Shown piece by piece: positions 62,330 through 64,000 of a stretch of 64,000 bases of DNA (within the stretch, counting starts at the first letter, position 1; each line of letters opens with the position of its first letter). Under the pieces are notes generated by a model. That model saw only the letters and a program-made list of their open reading frames with translations. It did no database searches and was not told where the DNA came from. Position numbers and translations under genes: made by a program. The stretch is from Cenococcum geophilum 1.58 (lineage: Eukaryota; Ascomycota; Dothideomycetes; Gloniales; Gloniaceae), in assembly GCA_001692895.1 (NCBI GenBank), contig KV748182.1, positions 1,492,341 through 1,556,340 of the forward strand. Direction: 5' to 3'.

Positions 62330-62966
62330 GATAAGCAAGTCTCTGGGTAGATCTGAGAATATTATCAATAAGAATAGAGAGGAATTTTAGGGAGATGTAT
62401 TCCGTATGGCGAAACCTAGGTTGCCAGCTTTGCTTAGCTCAGCCATGCTTTATTTGAGGGGTAAAATTTGAGCTTGAAGATCAACAGATCTGCAATCACC
62501 TTCCCAGTCTCGTTTAAGCTCGCAAAAATGGTAGTGGGACGACCGACTGAAGCATAGCTTATTGTAAGATGAGATCGTTGGAGGAACCAGAATAAAAAGA
62601 GTCTTCATACGCTTTTATGATTGGGAATTTGCTTATCTGCTTATTCAAAGTTGTGTTCTGGTGAATTCCAAAGATGGCGGCGAAAATTACAGATGTGACA
62701 AAACCATCCTAATAACATTACAATCCTGCAGTCAGCTCTCGGCGCAGACTTCTTAGGAGCACATGGTGCAACAGTCATAATGTTTTTCACCGAGATTCTT
62801 CAATCGATACTCTATTGCGGCCGGATCCTATTCACGTCTCCTATACCTCGCGCGAACCGCAATCTCGCGCACGTCCACAGCCACCTCTCCCCTCTACCTC
62901 GATGTTCGGCTTCGGTGAATTTAACCAAACGTCACCCCGGCACCGTAAAGACATGTTCTCTCTATA

Positions 62967-64000
62967 ATGCCTCGATCACTTTCGAGATCAAGTGATGGCG
63001 CAAGCGATCACCATGAACGCCTGGAACCGCGATTACTGCGCGCAGCAGAGGAGGATGACACGGAGGTACTGCGGCAAATCATCGAAACAGCAAAGGAGAA
63101 GGGCCAGTTGAACGACAACTTCCTGCGCATTGCTATGATGCGTAGTTCGGAGAAAGGAAAGATTAACGCAACGCGATACCTTTTGAAACAGGGCGCGAGA
63201 CCGGACGGAGCCGCTGGGAATCGGCTCTCACCGTTGCTGAAGGCAGTGGAGAAGAACCACGTCGGGATCGTACAATTACTGCTAGAACATGGTGCAGACC
63301 CAAATACAGCGGACAAGCAAGGCAGGACAATCCTTATGACAGCGGCGTGGAAGAATCACTGGCACATTTTGAATCTGTTGCTTACAAAGGGAGCAGATGT
63401 CAATGCCAAGGACGTTAGGGGGCGGAATGTCTTACATAATCTAGCCGCGGACAAGAAATGTGAATGGGGAAGAGACGTCATTGATCTATTGCTATCGTCT
63501 AATATTCATATTGATGGACCAGAAGGCGAGGACGAGCTGAAACGCTCGCCGTTGCATTGGGCATGTGCGACTGGGAAGATAGACCTCGCTGAGATGCTGC
63601 TCAACAGGCCGAGAGGTCCAAGAGCTGACATTGGCGCAGTAGAGATACGGGAGAAAACCAGTCTCCACCTCGCCGCAGCACATGATAGGGATGATATTGT
63701 AGCGATGCTTCTTAAATGTGGGGCGAATGTTAACGCGAAAAGCGATGGATCGTGGACACCACTACACAATGCCTGTGAGAAGGCCTCAGAGAAAGTTGTA
63801 CGTCTTCTCCTGAAAGCAGGCGCGGACCCTAATGCGAGGCTCCTCAATGGAATGACCCCTCTTCATCTCTGTGCCCAAGGAGGCCACTCAGAAATAGTGA
63901 AATGCCTTCTTGCACGCAAAGATATTAAGAGAGCTACTCGAGACGCCTTCGGCAGCACCCCCTTCCTACGAGCAGCCCAAAATAGACGGAAGGATATTGT
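62967..64000 (+). CDS. Ankyrin-repeat protein (3' end beyond window)
   Basis: The frame opens at ATG 62967 (MPRSLSRSSDGASDHHERL) and stays open for 344 codons to the window end. Ankyrin repeats run through almost all of it: SPLLKAVEKNHVGIVQLLLE, HGADPNTADKQG, LLTKGADVNAKDVRG, SPLHWACATGKIDLAEMLL, TSLHLAAAHDRDDIVAMLL, TPLHNACEKASEKVVRLLL and TPLHLCAQGGHSEIVKCLL, at the usual 33-residue spacing. Such proteins bind partners; nothing here shows which. A NACHT or other N-terminal effector domain is absent, because the repeats begin by about residue 60. The C-terminus is unseen. Confidence 0.85.
   Translation, partial: MPRSLSRSSDGASDHHERLEPRLLRAAEEDDTEVLRQIIETAKEKGQLNDNFLRIAMMRSSEKGKINATRYLLKQGARPDGAAGNRLSPLLKAVEKNHVGIVQLLLEHGADPNTADKQGRTILMTAAWKNHWHILNLLLTKGADVNAKDVRGRNVLHNLAADKKCEWGRDVIDLLLSSNIHIDGPEGEDELKRSPLHWACATGKIDLAEMLLNRPRGPRADIGAVEIREKTSLHLAAAHDRDDIVAMLLKCGANVNAKSDGSWTPLHNACEKASEKVVRLLLKAGADPNARLLNGMTPLHLCAQGGHSEIVKCLLARKDIKRATRDAFGSTPFLRAAQNRRKDI

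Larger units (their letters stand above)
60945..62966. other. Repeat-containing intergenic region
   Basis: No protein gene. It holds a tRNA-like sequence (61313), a G-run plus 16-mer shared with 12503 (61690-61718), two MITEs (61733 and 62236) and tandem hairpins (62104-62141). 61500-61700 is locally AT-rich. The last 500 bp form the 5' flank of the ankyrin gene. Confidence 0.5.

Overview
The window looks like a chromosomal segment of a filamentous ascomycete (Pezizomycotina; a Dothideomycete-type genome is a reasonable guess, not proven). The reasons are short GT-AG introns, single-gene transcription units, a fungal phytochrome histidine kinase, an HSE1 endosomal gene, a PAK kinase, and large AT-rich blocks of transposon relics carrying the mutation pattern of repeat-induced point mutation (RIP: CpA to TpA and TpG to TpA, so former CAG/CAA/TGG codons read as stops).

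Layout. 1-9.3 kb: an old integrase-bearing element on the minus strand, split by a complete Ty3/gypsy LTR retrotransposon (2275-8458; 211-bp LTRs, target duplication GAGGG). 9.3-12.5 kb: an island not affected by RIP with one intronless 750-codon gene of unknown function. 12.5-14.5 kb: a 35-bp minisatellite, a palindrome, an 11-bp array and triplet-rich low-complexity DNA. 14.5-32.3 kb: a nest of degenerate elements: a Helitron Rep/helicase (minus), a complete Ty3/gypsy chromovirus (18901-26851; 425-bp LTRs, target duplication AAAAG), a minisatellite, a degenerate DUF6589-type gene (minus), and a recurrent 26-bp motif that flanks the DUF6589 gene and also lies beside the Helitron.

32.3-64 kb is mostly gene-bearing and GC-balanced: a tRNA-Pro relic; a PPC-decarboxylase-like flavoprotein fused to VLEWW-type repeats (minus); a phytochrome with histidine kinase and response-regulator domains (+); a roughly 5-kb gene-poor gap with two MITEs; a PAK/Ste20-family kinase with a probable GC-AG intron (+); HSE1 (VHS-UIM-SH3-GAT, +); cytochrome b5 (minus); a DUF6590-like gene (+); a Tc1/mariner relic; an AIG2-like gamma-glutamylcyclotransferase gene whose frame continues past two nonsense codons into membrane segments (minus); further MITEs; and an ankyrin-repeat gene that runs off the window.

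The genes do not form an operon or an obvious cluster. Phytochrome and PAK kinase are signalling components, HSE1 is in the ESCRT-0 endosomal sorting complex, and cytochrome b5 donates electrons to ER lipid enzymes. The most unusual material is in the repeats: the DUF6589 element with 10-bp-phased TAAGT motifs, the codon-context-dependent loss of reverse-transcriptase catalytic residues in one of the two retrotransposons, and a MITE that shares its terminal repeat with a transposase-bearing mariner relic in the same window.
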